Positions 15,510-26,872 are shown, numbered from the stretch's first letter. The stretch is 64,000 nt of DNA from Tyzzerella sp. (GCA_017465565.1 JAFTWA010000018.1:1-64000), one strand, 5' to 3'. Numbers and translations: made by a program. Notes: a model not told the origin generated them from the letters alone.

Positions 15510-18500
15510 TGAAAAAGAAAAAACTATGGCTTGCTATAGCAGCGGTAGTTGTTGTGGCAGCAGCATTGGCAATCGGTATTTTCTTATGGGGAAATGGCGA
15601 CGATGTTTTGGTAGACGGCCCATCGGAACTGTTTTATGAAAATGAATTATCGACCATAGGTGCCGACCCTGATGTAATCTACATAACGGAAGGTGAGGAT
15701 GCAGGTTATTATTACATGTATATTACCTCTGATGAACTTCACGGCGCAGGATTTCTGGCATACAAGTCCAAAGATTTGGCGAATTGGGTGTGCGCAGGAG
15801 TGGCGTTAAAGCCTGAGGGAAATTATGATGAGGCAACTGGATATACAACGGTTTCCTATGCTTTCTCAAATCATTGGGCACCGGAAGTAATCTATGATGA
15901 AGAGACAAAACTTTATTATATGTTCTATACGGCAAATAGGTACGATACCAGCTTTGAATCTGGAACTAATTTCTATGGAGATATTGCAGTTTCTGAGTCG
16001 CCGGCGGGACCATTTGTTCAATACAACGAGTATCTGGGGAAAGAACCAGTTGTGATTGATGCAGAAAAGAAAATATTGTCTTATGAACCAGTTTTTGATT
16101 TTGCAAAAATGTCACCGGACCATCCGTTGTATGAAACGGCATCGAATGGATATATGAAGGTGATTGATTTAAATCCTTTTGAGGACCCTAAGACGGGCAA
16201 AAAGTATATGTACTTTTGTCACGATTTGGGGAAAGCCATGGCCATATCAGAATCCAATATTTATGTGATGGAACTCAATGACGACTATACTGCAAATTAT
16301 AATGAGGTATATCGTCTCACAAGTCCAAATCAATATACATTGGATGCAGAGGTTTCCAGTGAACTGAACGAAGGAAGTGTAAACGAAGCTCCTTATATGG
16401 TCTACAACGAGGAAGCAGATTTATATTATCTGTTATATTCTGCAAATTCCTATAATCAGAAGACTTACTCAGTCAGAGTGGCAGTGGGTGAAACTCCTAC
16501 AGGGTCTTTTCGGAAATTATCTCAGGATGAAGGCGGATTCTTATTATACGCGGAGAGCCATTGGACCTGGGCGTCTGGTACAGGACACTGTAGTGTGGTG
16601 AACAAAAACGGCCAAGATTACATTATTTATCATGCACATCAGGACCGTGTAAACGGTAACTCTACGAGAGGAATCGCTATAGATGAATTAAATTGGACAA
16701 CGAATGATGCTGGAACACTGGTGCCAGTAGCAAATGGTCCTTCTTATTCCTTTATGCCACTGACTACATATCAATATGGGAATGTGGCAACAGAGGCAAG
16801 CGTTCAGGCGACGGGGCTTCTTAATGAGGCGGATGCTTCATATCTAAACGATAAGCTTATCGCTTACCACGACGTTTCGTTTATAAAAGAGACAATTTTC
16901 GATGGCGGTGAAGCTACGGTTACTCTGGAATTTGAGGAAGCACAGCCAGTTTCTGGACTTGCAATCTACAATAGCCACGACTATGACTATATGTTTAGTA
17001 ATATTAGTTCGGTGAAGTTAATTCTTGAAAATGGGAAAAAGGTAACGTATAAAGACCTGGCATTTGACTGGGAGAAATATTACACCGAGGATGGCGCCGT
17101 GATTCCAGGAGGCTCTGTGGCGTTAGAATTCGATGAGAAGAATGTAAAATCCATTGAAATTCAAATGCCGGCTATGGATATGGAGTATGCGATCTCTGAA
17201 ATTGTTGTGCTGGCAAGACGGGATAACCAGCCAGAACTAGAAGATATCAAGGATGAGGACGACTGGAAGCTGGAGGTTCCAGAGGACGATACGGTAACTT
17301 TTGATGGAAAGGTAAGTGCCAAGGAGTATGCGGGAGAAAAGATCTCTTTCTCAGATACCAACGGCGTAACCATGACCATGTATTCGAAAATGGCGGAGGA
17401 CGGTATTTTCTTTGGTTTCCATTCGAACGATACGAACATCTATGTAAATCCTGAGCAGGAAATTTTCCAGAATACTTCGGTAGAGATTCAGCTTGGGAAA
17501 GGCGGCACAGAGAAGCTGAGTGCAAACGTGATTCAGGTCCGCTATGGGCTTGACGGTTCTACGGAAGGATGGATTGGTGTCAATTCGACCGAGAATTATG
17601 AATATATTCGAACCTACATTGATACTGTCAGCAAAGTACATATTTATGGGGAATTAAATTCTTCAGAATGTAAGGGTTATGATGTAGAGGCTTATATTCC
17701 ATACAGTGAATTGAATTTGGAAGAAAAGCCTGACAGTTTGATTTGTGCTCCTTCTTTCAACACAAGGAAGGATTATGATGCGTCAGGAAGAACCACTTGG
17801 ACCATGATGGTAGGTTCGTCTTTCCAGGATCCGACTTCGTGGTATCGAATCGATGCCGATGGACAGACGGTGATGACGGACGGATTTAGTGTGAAGGATG
17901 AAAAAATCAGTCAGAGTGGCGGTTCTAACCAGTTCTACTACTTTGGTGATGAATTGTCAGATGCATATTATGTAAATGTGGATATTAATGTAGGAGACAT
18001 TTTAAATAACGATGCCTATCCGAAATTCGGTGTGGTATCAAAATCACTAGATTCCATGCTGGCCTACTATTTTGACATTGCAGGCGGCAAGTATAATTCC
18101 ATAGGCAGAGTGGCCGCCCGCACCACAGAGTTTGTAGGAACAAGCTGGGAATGGGAGACGAATTCCAGCAAGACTTTCGGCGTGAAGGCAGGCACAGGAC
18201 TCTCTATGGATGAGTCTGTCAATGTGGAACTGATTTGTTATGAGGATGAGATAGTTATGTTAGTTAATGGCAGATTTGTACTGGGTGATGTGGACGTAAA
18301 AGGATTGGAGGAAGGTTCCATTCCAGGGCTCTTCTTCTTTAATACAGAAGCAGAGATTACGGTAAATGTCTATGAGACGGAGAAGAAGAATGTAAAGGAT
18401 TATATTTCTTCGTATTTGCCAGAAGTGGAACTGGATGCGGACCTTGGCGACTGGAATTTGGACGAGACGCTTCTGGGAAGCGAGACGGATGAAACTAACG

Positions 18501-18952
18501 GCAATAAGATGAGTGTATATGCGCACCGAACGGACATGGGCGTATACCTGGCATATGAGGTGGAGCACCATTATCAGCCGAGAGTTTATATGTGGAACGA
18601 AGGCACGGATGAGCGCGGCGTCTGGTACTACAACACCAATGGCGAGTTCTGGATTAATGATGAACACTTTGCATGTACGGCATTTGGCGACAGTGGTTAT
18701 GTTTTAAAAGCTATGAAGACGACAGAGGACATGACAACTGGAGTCTATACAACGGTGATAGAAGCCTTTGTGCCGGACGAAGTGATAAACAGCGATACGG
18801 TTAACGTAGGTTTGGCGTTCAAGACCTGCGACAAGGATTATACAGATGTCGGAGAGATTACGGACAATGCCATGAAATTCCATGGTGACCCATGGTGGTA
18901 TTTAAGTGGTCATTTCCCGACGGACTTAAACAAAAGATTCATTTTGGAATAG
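15509..18952 (+). CDS. Membrane-anchored multidomain GH43 glycosidase with carbohydrate-binding domains
   Basis: A 1147-residue surface enzyme. Order seen: Lys-rich start and single membrane helix (about 5-27); GH43 propeller (about 45-420) with Asp53 in GADPD, Asp220 in VIDLNPF and Glu293 in VNEAPYM; an F5/8-type beta-sandwich (about 430-570); a CBM9-like/DOMON domain (about 590-770); a concanavalin-like module (about 785-925) of the type repeated in the next gene; and a second CBM9-like domain (about 945-1147). No LPXTG or SLH motif is present, so the N-terminal helix is the anchor. It would release arabinose- or xylose-containing products at the cell surface for the importer encoded just upstream. 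Confidence 0.85.
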   Translation: MKKKKLWLAIAAVVVVAAALAIGIFLWGNGDDVLVDGPSELFYENELSTIGADPDVIYITEGEDAGYYYMYITSDELHGAGFLAYKSKDLANWVCAGVALKPEGNYDEATGYTTVSYAFSNHWAPEVIYDEETKLYYMFYTANRYDTSFESGTNFYGDIAVSESPAGPFVQYNEYLGKEPVVIDAEKKILSYEPVFDFAKMSPDHPLYETASNGYMKVIDLNPFEDPKTGKKYMYFCHDLGKAMAISESNIYVMELNDDYTANYNEVYRLTSPNQYTLDAEVSSELNEGSVNEAPYMVYNEEADLYYLLYSANSYNQKTYSVRVAVGETPTGSFRKLSQDEGGFLLYAESHWTWASGTGHCSVVNKNGQDYIIYHAHQDRVNGNSTRGIAIDELNWTTNDAGTLVPVANGPSYSFMPLTTYQYGNVATEASVQATGLLNEADASYLNDKLIAYHDVSFIKETIFDGGEATVTLEFEEAQPVSGLAIYNSHDYDYMFSNISSVKLILENGKKVTYKDLAFDWEKYYTEDGAVIPGGSVALEFDEKNVKSIEIQMPAMDMEYAISEIVVLARRDNQPELEDIKDEDDWKLEVPEDDTVTFDGKVSAKEYAGEKISFSDTNGVTMTMYSKMAEDGIFFGFHSNDTNIYVNPEQEIFQNTSVEIQLGKGGTEKLSANVIQVRYGLDGSTEGWIGVNSTENYEYIRTYIDTVSKVHIYGELNSSECKGYDVEAYIPYSELNLEEKPDSLICAPSFNTRKDYDASGRTTWTMMVGSSFQDPTSWYRIDADGQTVMTDGFSVKDEKISQSGGSNQFYYFGDELSDAYYVNVDINVGDILNNDAYPKFGVVSKSLDSMLAYYFDIAGGKYNSIGRVAARTTEFVGTSWEWETNSSKTFGVKAGTGLSMDESVNVELICYEDEIVMLVNGRFVLGDVDVKGLEEGSIPGLFFFNTEAEITVNVYETEKKNVKDYISSYLPEVELDADLGDWNLDETLLGSETDETNGNKMSVYAHRTDMGVYLAYEVEHHYQPRVYMWNEGTDERGVWYYNTNGEFWINDEHFACTAFGDSGYVLKAMKTTEDMTTGVYTTVIEAFVPDEVINSDTVNVGLAFKTCDKDYTDVGEITDNAMKFHGDPWWYLSGHFPTDLNKRFILE

Positions 18953-18964
18953 GAGGTGCCGAGA

Positions 18965-21900
18965 ATGAACGAAGGAAACAGAGAAAAGAAGAAAATCCTT
19001 TTACTGCTTTTACTGTTACTTCTACTGATAGGAGCGGTCGTTGGTATCTTTCTGGGCCTAAATAAAAGAGATAAGGGCGAGAAAGTATATCAAATCACGA
19101 TTCTTGAGAGCGCGCATGGAAGTGTGGAGGCAAATCAGTATGAGGCAAAGGCAGGCGAGGAGATTGTTTTAACAGTCGCTCCGGACGAGGGTTACGAGCT
19201 TAGCTCGCTGACTGTAAACGGAGAAAAGAGTGAGACCACTTTTAAGATGCCGGCGGAGGATGTAAAGGTTCTGGCGAAATTTGCTCTGATTACGGATGAA
19301 GAGGAAGCCGCTAACGAAGGTGAGAATTTCGGTTCCAGCGAAGGATATGTTACGACGGAAGGAGTGGATTTGTCCCATGACAATGGCGATGAGCCATATA
19401 TCTCGGTAGTGGCGGGCGGTCCTCAGTATGCCTATGTAAAGGATGTGTATACTGAGCAACTGATGTTTGAGGCTACCTTTAAGGTAAAGGAAATCTTTAA
19501 CGAAGACGAATATCCAAAATTCGGTATCATGATTAATGGAACAACAGAGATGGTCAAATTCTACGTGGATTTGAAGACTGACCTGACTTGCGAGAGTGTA
19601 GGTGTTGTTCACCAGCCGACGGGAGGAGAGGATGACTGGACAAATGCATACAGCAAATCTATCTCTAAATTGAATTTGGCTGAAGATGATGTCACATTAA
19701 AACTGGTACGAGATGGAGAAAACTATTATTTCTATGTAAATGATGTACTCGTACTATGTGAAAAAGGTGCACTTAACGATGAAAAGACGGCAGTGGGTGT
19801 ATTTTCATTCAACACAGCGATGGATGTATCTGATTACAGTTGCCTGACAGGCACAGATGTTAAATCAGAGATTACACAGGCAAAGAAGGACAGCTATCCA
19901 TTAATGGGCGATTTCTTTGGCAAATCTGGTTCGTACATCTCCAGCGATGTAATTGATTTTAGTACAGACCATGGCAAAAATTCATCACTTGTACTGGATG
20001 CGAAGAAGGGTACACCGCTCTATACCTATATCAACGATTTCACATCGAAACAGTTTTACTTTGAAACTGAGGTAAAGGTGAGCGATATTTTAAGCAACGA
20101 AAACTATCCAAAATTTGGTCTTCTGGTTCAGGATTCCAAGGAAATGGTGAAGTTTTATCTGGATACGAGTACCGAAAAACAAGTGACACAGGCAGGGGTT
20201 GTGCACCAGCTTACCGGAAAAGAGGATGACTGGGCAAATCAAAGCACAGCTTTACTGAGCAAGAAGCTGAATTTGAGCAAGGATACTGTGAAATTGGCGT
20301 TGCTTAGAAATGGCACAGCTTATTATTTCTATGTAAATGATGAACTGATTCTGGCAGGAAACGATTTGACAAGTCAGTCTGGCGTGGCAGGTGTGTTCTC
20401 TTTCGGAACAACACTGACGCTTACGAACTATAAGCTGGTTAAGAGCGGAAGTGAATACAATGCATTGCTGAAGGAAGCGAGAGCAGAGGCAGAGCTTTCC
20501 GATACATTTAAATTGACACAAAACTACTTTGCGGAGACGGAAAATGGAGTATACAAACTGTCTACCAACTCTGCGGATGAAAGCAAAGTGGACGATGTAA
20601 TGCTTTCGGGCAGCGTGCTGAAGGCGGCTTATTACAGTATCAAAGGAAAACTGACCTTAAGTGGTGCAGAGGACTGGGCACAGGCAAGAATCCTCATTTC
20701 TTCCGATGAGAAGAATGAATATGTGATTGCGCTGGAGCAGACGGGCAAGAATCAGTATCAGATTTTCACCATGTCAAAAGACAATGAAGGTTCCTGGAAC
20801 GACTGGAGACTGATTGAAAGCGCAGCACTAAACGGCAACAGAAACAGCATTGATTTTGAAGTCGTTGTAAATGGCGATAAGATTTATTTCTTAGTTGATG
20901 ATGAAATCTGCTATACCAGTGACCGGGTTGATATGACGGAAAGCACTGTGAAGTTCTCAAGCTATAAAAAGGCAACGACTACAGTGGAAAATCTCGATGG
21001 AGAAGTGTTTGATAGTCAGAAGGCCGTAGAGGCGTATTTGGCGACCAAGAGCGAGAAGGCTTATGAGACACAATTCCAGTCACAAATGAACGCTCTATAT
21101 CAAGAATATTTTGTGAAAAATGATTGTGCAGGTCATGGAGGAACATTGCTTCTTGGTTCTTCTACAATTGACTTTTGGGATAACTGGGAGACACAGACAG
21201 GCTTAACCAATTATGTAAACGGCTATAATGTAGGTGTCGGCGGTACAACTGCGGAGGACTGGTTATATGCATATGATAAATTAATCAAGCCTTTTGGAGC
21301 GGACAGATTTGTTATCTTTGTCGGAGGAAATGATGTCAGTGTATGGGGTGACAGTGGTGAGGAAGTCACAGAACATTTAAGAGAACTGTTCACAAAAATC
21401 CATGAAGATTTTCCAGATTCAGAAATCTACTATATCTATTCTCTGCCTACTCCAAGTGCATATGTGAACGGCAGCTATGTGAATACAAAGTATGGAGAAT
21501 TGATAGAAGGTGAAAAGGCATTATGTAAGGAACTTGCCTTTGTAGAGGGCATCGATACATTTGATTTATTGGTAACAGAAGATAAATTGAATTCTAATAC
21601 AGAATTGTTCCGCGAAGATAACATTCATATGAATACCGAAGGTTACCGGATATGGTCCGATTATCTGTATGACGTGATTTTCAAAGGCGAGACCTTTGGT
21701 GTGACAGTGAGAGACGGTGTATATTATAAGACAACCAATGGAATTGAATTAATAAATGATGTTGGCAATGATGCAACCGTCGAATTCTTTGGAACGTCAC
21801 CAAGATATGCTTATCTCAATGATATATATACAGAACAGTTCTATTTTGAGACCGATGTGGAACTGACAGGACTTTTGACGGATGATTATCCAAAACTCGG

Positions 21901-24900
21901 TCTGCTTGTAAATGGCGAGACGGAGATGGTGAAGTTCTATCTGGATATCAATAAAAATAATATGCAGGTATCACAGGTCGGCGTGGTTCATCAGGCTACA
22001 GGCGGAGATGATGACTGGGCAAACCAGAAGGTGCAGGTACTGGAAGAAACTTTAGATTTGAGCAAGAGTTCTGTAAAACTTGCAGTCTTGAGAGATGGCC
22101 AGACCTATTACTTCTATATTAATGACAAACTAGTGACCATCGGTGAAAGTTTAACCGACGAAAATGGCGCAGTAGGTGTATTCTCTTTCAACGCTGTAAT
22201 GACATTGAGTAATTACAGGGTCGCGAAAGAAGGTGGCGAATACGAGGCGTTGTTAAGTGCAGCGAAAGTGGATGCGGAAGAATACTGGTCATACAGTTTA
22301 ACCACTAATTATTTTGCTGAGACAACAGAAGATGTATATACCCTTACTACTAATTCGGCGGATGAAAGCAAAGTCGACGATGTGAAGCATGCTGGAAATG
22401 TACTTCGAGAAACTTACTACAGTGTGAAAGGAACCTTGACTTTGACAGATGCGGAAAATTGGTCGCAGGCGCGACTTCTTATTTCTGCTGATGAAAAGAA
22501 TGAGCACTTCATTGCACTGGAGCAAACGGCAACAGACAAGTACCAAATTTTCACGATGTCGAAGAATAATGAAACAGGCTGGAATGATTGGAGATTGATT
22601 GAAAGTGCAGCGTTAAATGGCGACAGAAACAGCATTGATTTCGAAGTGATTGTAAATGGTGATAAGATTTACTTCTTAATTGATGATGAAATCTGTTATA
22701 TCAGCGAGAGAGTTTCTATGGCGGAGAGTACAGTGAAATTTTCAAGTTATAAAAATGCAACTACAACCGTAGAAAATCTTGACGGTCAGGTGTTTGATAG
22801 CCAAGAAGCTGTGGAGGACTATCTGGCAACAAAGAATGAGAAGCCTTATGAGACACAGTATGAGGCTCGGATAAATGCGTTATACAATGAATATTTCGTA
22901 GAACATGATTGTGCAGGTCAAGGAGGAACGTTGCTTCTCGGTTCTTCTACGATTGACTTCTGGGATAACTGGGAGGCACAGACAGGCTTAACCAACTATG
23001 TAAATGGCTATAATGTAGGTATCGGCGGCACAACTACAGAGGATTGGTTATATGCATATGATAAATTAATCAAGCCTTTTGGAGCGGACAGATTTGTTAT
23101 CTTTGTTGGAGGAAATGATGTTAGTGTATGGGGTGACAGTGGTGAGGAAGTCGCAGAACATTTAAAAGAACTGTTCATAAAAATCCATACTGATTTTCCA
23201 GATTCAGAAATCTATTATATCTATTCTCTGCCTACACCAAACGCATATGTGAACGGCAGCTATGTGAATACAAAGTATGGAGAATTGATAGAAGGTGAAA
23301 AGGCGTTATGTGAGGAACTTGCCTTTGTAGAGGGTATCGATACATTTGATTTGTTGGTAACGGAAGATAAACTAAATTCTAATACAGAATTGTTCCGCAC
23401 AGATAACATTCATATGAATACTGAAGGATATGAGGTGTGGTCAGCTTACCTGTATGATCTCATTTTCAAGGGAGAGTTCTGGGGAAATGTAAATAGTTAC
23501 TCTACAAGTTCAGGTGTTGATTTGTCATATGACACTGGAGCAAATACAGGAACTGTATCCGTATATACTTCGGGAACAAAGCATGTTTATGTACAGGATT
23601 TTTATGAGTCGGAATTTTATTTGGAAACGAAGATTCATGTAAACGAAATCTTTAACGACGACCAATGGCCAAAATTCGGTTTGTTCGTAAGAGATGGTTC
23701 ACTGAAGGTTAACTTCTATGTGGATATGAAGACGGACTTAACCTCTGTCCGAGTGGGTAGAATGAATTCTGTTAATGGCAGTGATGATTGGACAACTTCT
23801 GAATCTGTTGCTGTCTCAGATATGAGCTTTTCGGGTGATGGAGAATATATCACTCTTGGTGTGTTAAAGGATGGAAAATATCTACACTTCTTTGTAGACG
23901 GACAGCATGCAATATCCTATGAAAGCAGTTTGGAAGGTAAAGTTGCAGCTGGTGTATTTGGGTTTAATACGGGTATGGAATTGAAAGAATACTATATTGA
24001 CCAGACAGAGACAACAAAGGAAGCAATGAAGAAACTATTGCCACGTTACGGACAAACAATAAATGGTAATGGAAGTAATATTGATTCGATACAGTATGAT
24101 GCAGATACAGATACAATTTCTATCAATATGGCAGATTCTAACAGTAGAACAAGAGCTGCGTTGTATGAAAATGGAGTACCAGTTCAAGGAACAAGTTTTG
24201 CGGTTACAGGACACATAAAGATTGAAAACACAAAAGCATCAGGAAGTGCGGCAAGTAAGGTGGAATTCCAAGTTGGTAAAAGCACGGGTAATTTTGTTAA
24301 GATGTTGGTATATCGTTACCAGACAAGTTCGACAAAAAATAATAGTGTATATGTAGAGGGCGCTGATTCTAATAAAGGTGGTGCATTTAAGGCTGGATAT
24401 GCTATGGAAAATGCTGATGGAACATTCTCTCTCTCATCTAGTAAACAAAATAATCTTGCAGAAGGCGATCCGTATGAAGTAGATTATAAGGTAATCTATG
24501 AAAATGGAACGGTATATTTAGTGCTTGACGGAGAGTTAGTATATCGATATGAAGGATCTTATGCGGAACTGGAATACAGTTTCGGAGTGACACAATACGC
24601 AGATGTTACTTGGACCAATACAGAAGTGGTTTATGATGAAAATGAGGTTGCTGTGCTGGCAGACCCTTATCGACTTCAGAAAGGAGAAGAAGTTACGTTA
24701 ACCACAAATAATTTCTCTTGTAACGAAATATCTGGAATCTACTCGCTGGAAACAAGTGAACACAAAACAGATACTGTCCAAAGAAATAGTACAATCTTAA
24801 ATGAGACGTACTATAGAATTGGCGGAACAATTATTAATAATTCAGATACCGCATGGGCACAAAGCGAAATCACTGTAAAAGCAGATGATACACATGCAGT

Positions 24901-26686
24901 CAGATTCGTACTGGAAAGAACAGACAAAGGCTATTATCAGATATTTACAGAAAATAATTTTGAGAATGATAACTGGCAAGACTGGACGTGTATTATTAAC
25001 CCGAATAATAAGACTACCAAGGTGAAAAATTTTGACATAGTAGTCATCAAGGACAAGATTTATCTGTTGATTAACGATCAGATTTATTACAGCGCAGAAT
25101 ATGCGGGAATCTTTGAGACAAGTTATGTGACCATAGGTGGGCAGAATGTTTCTATGAAAGTTTCCGCACTGAATGCCACAGTCTTTGAAGACAAGGCGGC
25201 GGCAACCGAGTATATTGAATCCAAAGAAGAATATGCTTACGTATCTGCCTACAAAAATACAATTAACAATAAATACAACGCATATTTTGGAACGGGTAAC
25301 ACAACGGTCACAGGAGGAACTTTATTGCTCGGAAGTTCTACTATTGATTATTGGGGAAACACAAAATATTGTGGTGCATATGATTGGGAAACTATGACAG
25401 GACTTGTAGATGGCGTTAACGGTTATAATGTGGGAATTGGAGGAACAATTGCGGAAGACTGGTTATACGCATATGATAAGTTGATTGCACCGTTTGACGC
25501 ATCTAGATTTGTTATTTTCTTAGGAGGAAACAATATTAGTGTCAATGACGATTCGGGTTTATACACGGCAGGAAAACTTACAGAACTGTTAGAGAAAATT
25601 CACGAGAATCATCCGGATGCGGAAATTTATTATATTTATTCTCAGCCTACACCTAATTCTTATGCAAATGGCGTTCGTAAGAGCGGCATTGCGGAACTGA
25701 TAAACGAAATGAAAGAATACTGTAACAACAATGATTGGGTCACAGGAGTAGATACGTTTGATGTTTTGACAACCGAGGATGGATTGAATCCAAAGGATGG
25801 AATCTGGAAGGCGGATAATGTGCACATGAATGAAGAGGGATATCGCATATGGAGCGAGTATCTTCGAGACATTATATTTAAATACGATGTGACGACCACA
25901 GGCATAGGTAATCTGTCTCTGGGAGCGCAGGCAGGCGGAACAAAGGTGACAATTGATTTAAGCGACAGTCAATACGATACATTGACGTCTAATCCAAACT
26001 TCTATATCGAAGTGCAGGTTGCACGTGATGGAAGCATGGTTGATGTAGAGAAGAATGGAAAGATTTACACATTTACCATGCCGGGAGAAGAAATTATTGT
26101 GAGTGGAAAGTATTATGAAATCATAGGATTGTCTTCTCTTGGAAATGGAAACTTAGCAGGCATTGAGCAGGATCCACAAAATGGAACAATTAAAATTACT
26201 TCTACGAACAATAACACGCGTTATCGTGGAACAGTCTATATGGGTAATGAAGAAGTGGGTGGAAAGAACTTTACTTTTACAGCACATCTGAAAGGGGAAA
26301 ATCTTGCTACTAGTGGAGAAATTGCAAGTAAAATAGAAATGCAGTTGTGGAGTAAAAATACAGCAGGAACGGATTTGCTCCATTATTGTCGCGTTAATAT
26401 TTATCGTCATCCGACCAACAACAGTATTTATACGAGAGGATCAGTGGATACGAAAATAGGTTCCACAAATGCAAGTACATATGATGGAACGTCGGAGTTT
26501 GAAGCAGATATTAAAATTGTGGTAACAGACGGAGTTGGAAAATTTTACTTAAAGATACAAGGAGAAACAGACTACACACTTGTTTATACACATAGTGTGA
26601 ATTTTGAAACTGACGCCTATGTGTCATTGGGAGCACAGTATGCAACGGTGACATTCTCTAACATGGTATGGACACAAGGAGAATAG
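18965..26686 (+). CDS. Giant membrane-anchored protein with three SGNH esterase domains
   Basis: A 2573-residue ectoprotein with a leucine-rich N-terminal membrane helix (about 10-32). An InlB-type beta repeat (about 42-106) is followed by modules: concanavalin-like folds (about 125-296, 320-498, 920-1098, 1508-1678, 1690-1900), a second module type (about 514-698, 1108-1295, 1905-2098), and three SGNH hydrolases (about 721-910, 1316-1505, 2115-2305). Each SGNH unit keeps GSS (nucleophiles Ser733, Ser1328, Ser2125), an N-V-G-x-GGT block, GGN, and DN(I/V)HMN. They should act as carbohydrate deacetylases beside the GH43 enzymes. ATG 18965 is chosen over GTG 18956 because AGGAGG at 18951-18956 overlaps the latter. 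Residues of the first two units are a 595-residue tandem duplication. Last gene of the operon. Confidence 0.83.
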   Translation: MNEGNREKKKILLLLLLLLLLIGAVVGIFLGLNKRDKGEKVYQITILESAHGSVEANQYEAKAGEEIVLTVAPDEGYELSSLTVNGEKSETTFKMPAEDVKVLAKFALITDEEEAANEGENFGSSEGYVTTEGVDLSHDNGDEPYISVVAGGPQYAYVKDVYTEQLMFEATFKVKEIFNEDEYPKFGIMINGTTEMVKFYVDLKTDLTCESVGVVHQPTGGEDDWTNAYSKSISKLNLAEDDVTLKLVRDGENYYFYVNDVLVLCEKGALNDEKTAVGVFSFNTAMDVSDYSCLTGTDVKSEITQAKKDSYPLMGDFFGKSGSYISSDVIDFSTDHGKNSSLVLDAKKGTPLYTYINDFTSKQFYFETEVKVSDILSNENYPKFGLLVQDSKEMVKFYLDTSTEKQVTQAGVVHQLTGKEDDWANQSTALLSKKLNLSKDTVKLALLRNGTAYYFYVNDELILAGNDLTSQSGVAGVFSFGTTLTLTNYKLVKSGSEYNALLKEARAEAELSDTFKLTQNYFAETENGVYKLSTNSADESKVDDVMLSGSVLKAAYYSIKGKLTLSGAEDWAQARILISSDEKNEYVIALEQTGKNQYQIFTMSKDNEGSWNDWRLIESAALNGNRNSIDFEVVVNGDKIYFLVDDEICYTSDRVDMTESTVKFSSYKKATTTVENLDGEVFDSQKAVEAYLATKSEKAYETQFQSQMNALYQEYFVKNDCAGHGGTLLLGSSTIDFWDNWETQTGLTNYVNGYNVGVGGTTAEDWLYAYDKLIKPFGADRFVIFVGGNDVSVWGDSGEEVTEHLRELFTKIHEDFPDSEIYYIYSLPTPSAYVNGSYVNTKYGELIEGEKALCKELAFVEGIDTFDLLVTEDKLNSNTELFREDNIHMNTEGYRIWSDYLYDVIFKGETFGVTVRDGVYYKTTNGIELINDVGNDATVEFFGTSPRYAYLNDIYTEQFYFETDVELTGLLTDDYPKLGLLVNGETEMVKFYLDINKNNMQVSQVGVVHQATGGDDDWANQKVQVLEETLDLSKSSVKLAVLRDGQTYYFYINDKLVTIGESLTDENGAVGVFSFNAVMTLSNYRVAKEGGEYEALLSAAKVDAEEYWSYSLTTNYFAETTEDVYTLTTNSADESKVDDVKHAGNVLRETYYSVKGTLTLTDAENWSQARLLISADEKNEHFIALEQTATDKYQIFTMSKNNETGWNDWRLIESAALNGDRNSIDFEVIVNGDKIYFLIDDEICYISERVSMAESTVKFSSYKNATTTVENLDGQVFDSQEAVEDYLATKNEKPYETQYEARINALYNEYFVEHDCAGQGGTLLLGSSTIDFWDNWEAQTGLTNYVNGYNVGIGGTTTEDWLYAYDKLIKPFGADRFVIFVGGNDVSVWGDSGEEVAEHLKELFIKIHTDFPDSEIYYIYSLPTPNAYVNGSYVNTKYGELIEGEKALCEELAFVEGIDTFDLLVTEDKLNSNTELFRTDNIHMNTEGYEVWSAYLYDLIFKGEFWGNVNSYSTSSGVDLSYDTGANTGTVSVYTSGTKHVYVQDFYESEFYLETKIHVNEIFNDDQWPKFGLFVRDGSLKVNFYVDMKTDLTSVRVGRMNSVNGSDDWTTSESVAVSDMSFSGDGEYITLGVLKDGKYLHFFVDGQHAISYESSLEGKVAAGVFGFNTGMELKEYYIDQTETTKEAMKKLLPRYGQTINGNGSNIDSIQYDADTDTISINMADSNSRTRAALYENGVPVQGTSFAVTGHIKIENTKASGSAASKVEFQVGKSTGNFVKMLVYRYQTSSTKNNSVYVEGADSNKGGAFKAGYAMENADGTFSLSSSKQNNLAEGDPYEVDYKVIYENGTVYLVLDGELVYRYEGSYAELEYSFGVTQYADVTWTNTEVVYDENEVAVLADPYRLQKGEEVTLTTNNFSCNEISGIYSLETSEHKTDTVQRNSTILNETYYRIGGTIINNSDTAWAQSEITVKADDTHAVRFVLERTDKGYYQIFTENNFENDNWQDWTCIINPNNKTTKVKNFDIVVIKDKIYLLINDQIYYSAEYAGIFETSYVTIGGQNVSMKVSALNATVFEDKAAATEYIESKEEYAYVSAYKNTINNKYNAYFGTGNTTVTGGTLLLGSSTIDYWGNTKYCGAYDWETMTGLVDGVNGYNVGIGGTIAEDWLYAYDKLIAPFDASRFVIFLGGNNISVNDDSGLYTAGKLTELLEKIHENHPDAEIYYIYSQPTPNSYANGVRKSGIAELINEMKEYCNNNDWVTGVDTFDVLTTEDGLNPKDGIWKADNVHMNEEGYRIWSEYLRDIIFKYDVTTTGIGNLSLGAQAGGTKVTIDLSDSQYDTLTSNPNFYIEVQVARDGSMVDVEKNGKIYTFTMPGEEIIVSGKYYEIIGLSSLGNGNLAGIEQDPQNGTIKITSTNNNTRYRGTVYMGNEEVGGKNFTFTAHLKGENLATSGEIASKIEMQLWSKNTAGTDLLHYCRVNIYRHPTNNSIYTRGSVDTKIGSTNASTYDGTSEFEADIKIVVTDGVGKFYLKIQGETDYTLVYTHSVNFETDAYVSLGAQYATVTFSNMVWTQGE

Positions 26687-26731
26687 AATTTGTAATGTGC
26701 CATAGTGAAATTCCATATAGAAATTAATTAG

Positions 26732-26783
26732 GCTCTCGGGCCCCGGTTTTCGCGAATGAGTGGGGCTCGGGAGCTTACTTTTT
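26732..26783 (+). terminator. Terminator of the GH43-SGNH operon
   Basis: First hairpin of repeat copy B: GCTCTCGGGCCCC pairs with GGGGCTCGGGAGC and is followed by TTACTTTTT. Confidence 0.82.
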
Positions 26784-26872
26784 CTGTATATGGCAAAAAT
26801 GGCCCCAAAATGCCGTTTTTTGCCATTTTCGGTGCCGTGGAGATGAAAAAAATTGCTAGACCCCGGATTACT

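Noticed and set aside
19340-26686. Separate genes for each SGNH unit
   Set aside because: One uninterrupted frame with a single ribosome site spans all modules.
11159-26686. ABC transporter ATPase within either sugar operon
   Set aside because: No Walker A/ABC signature frame occurs in 11.2-26.7 kb or 35.5-51.8 kb; a shared ATPase is expected elsewhere.
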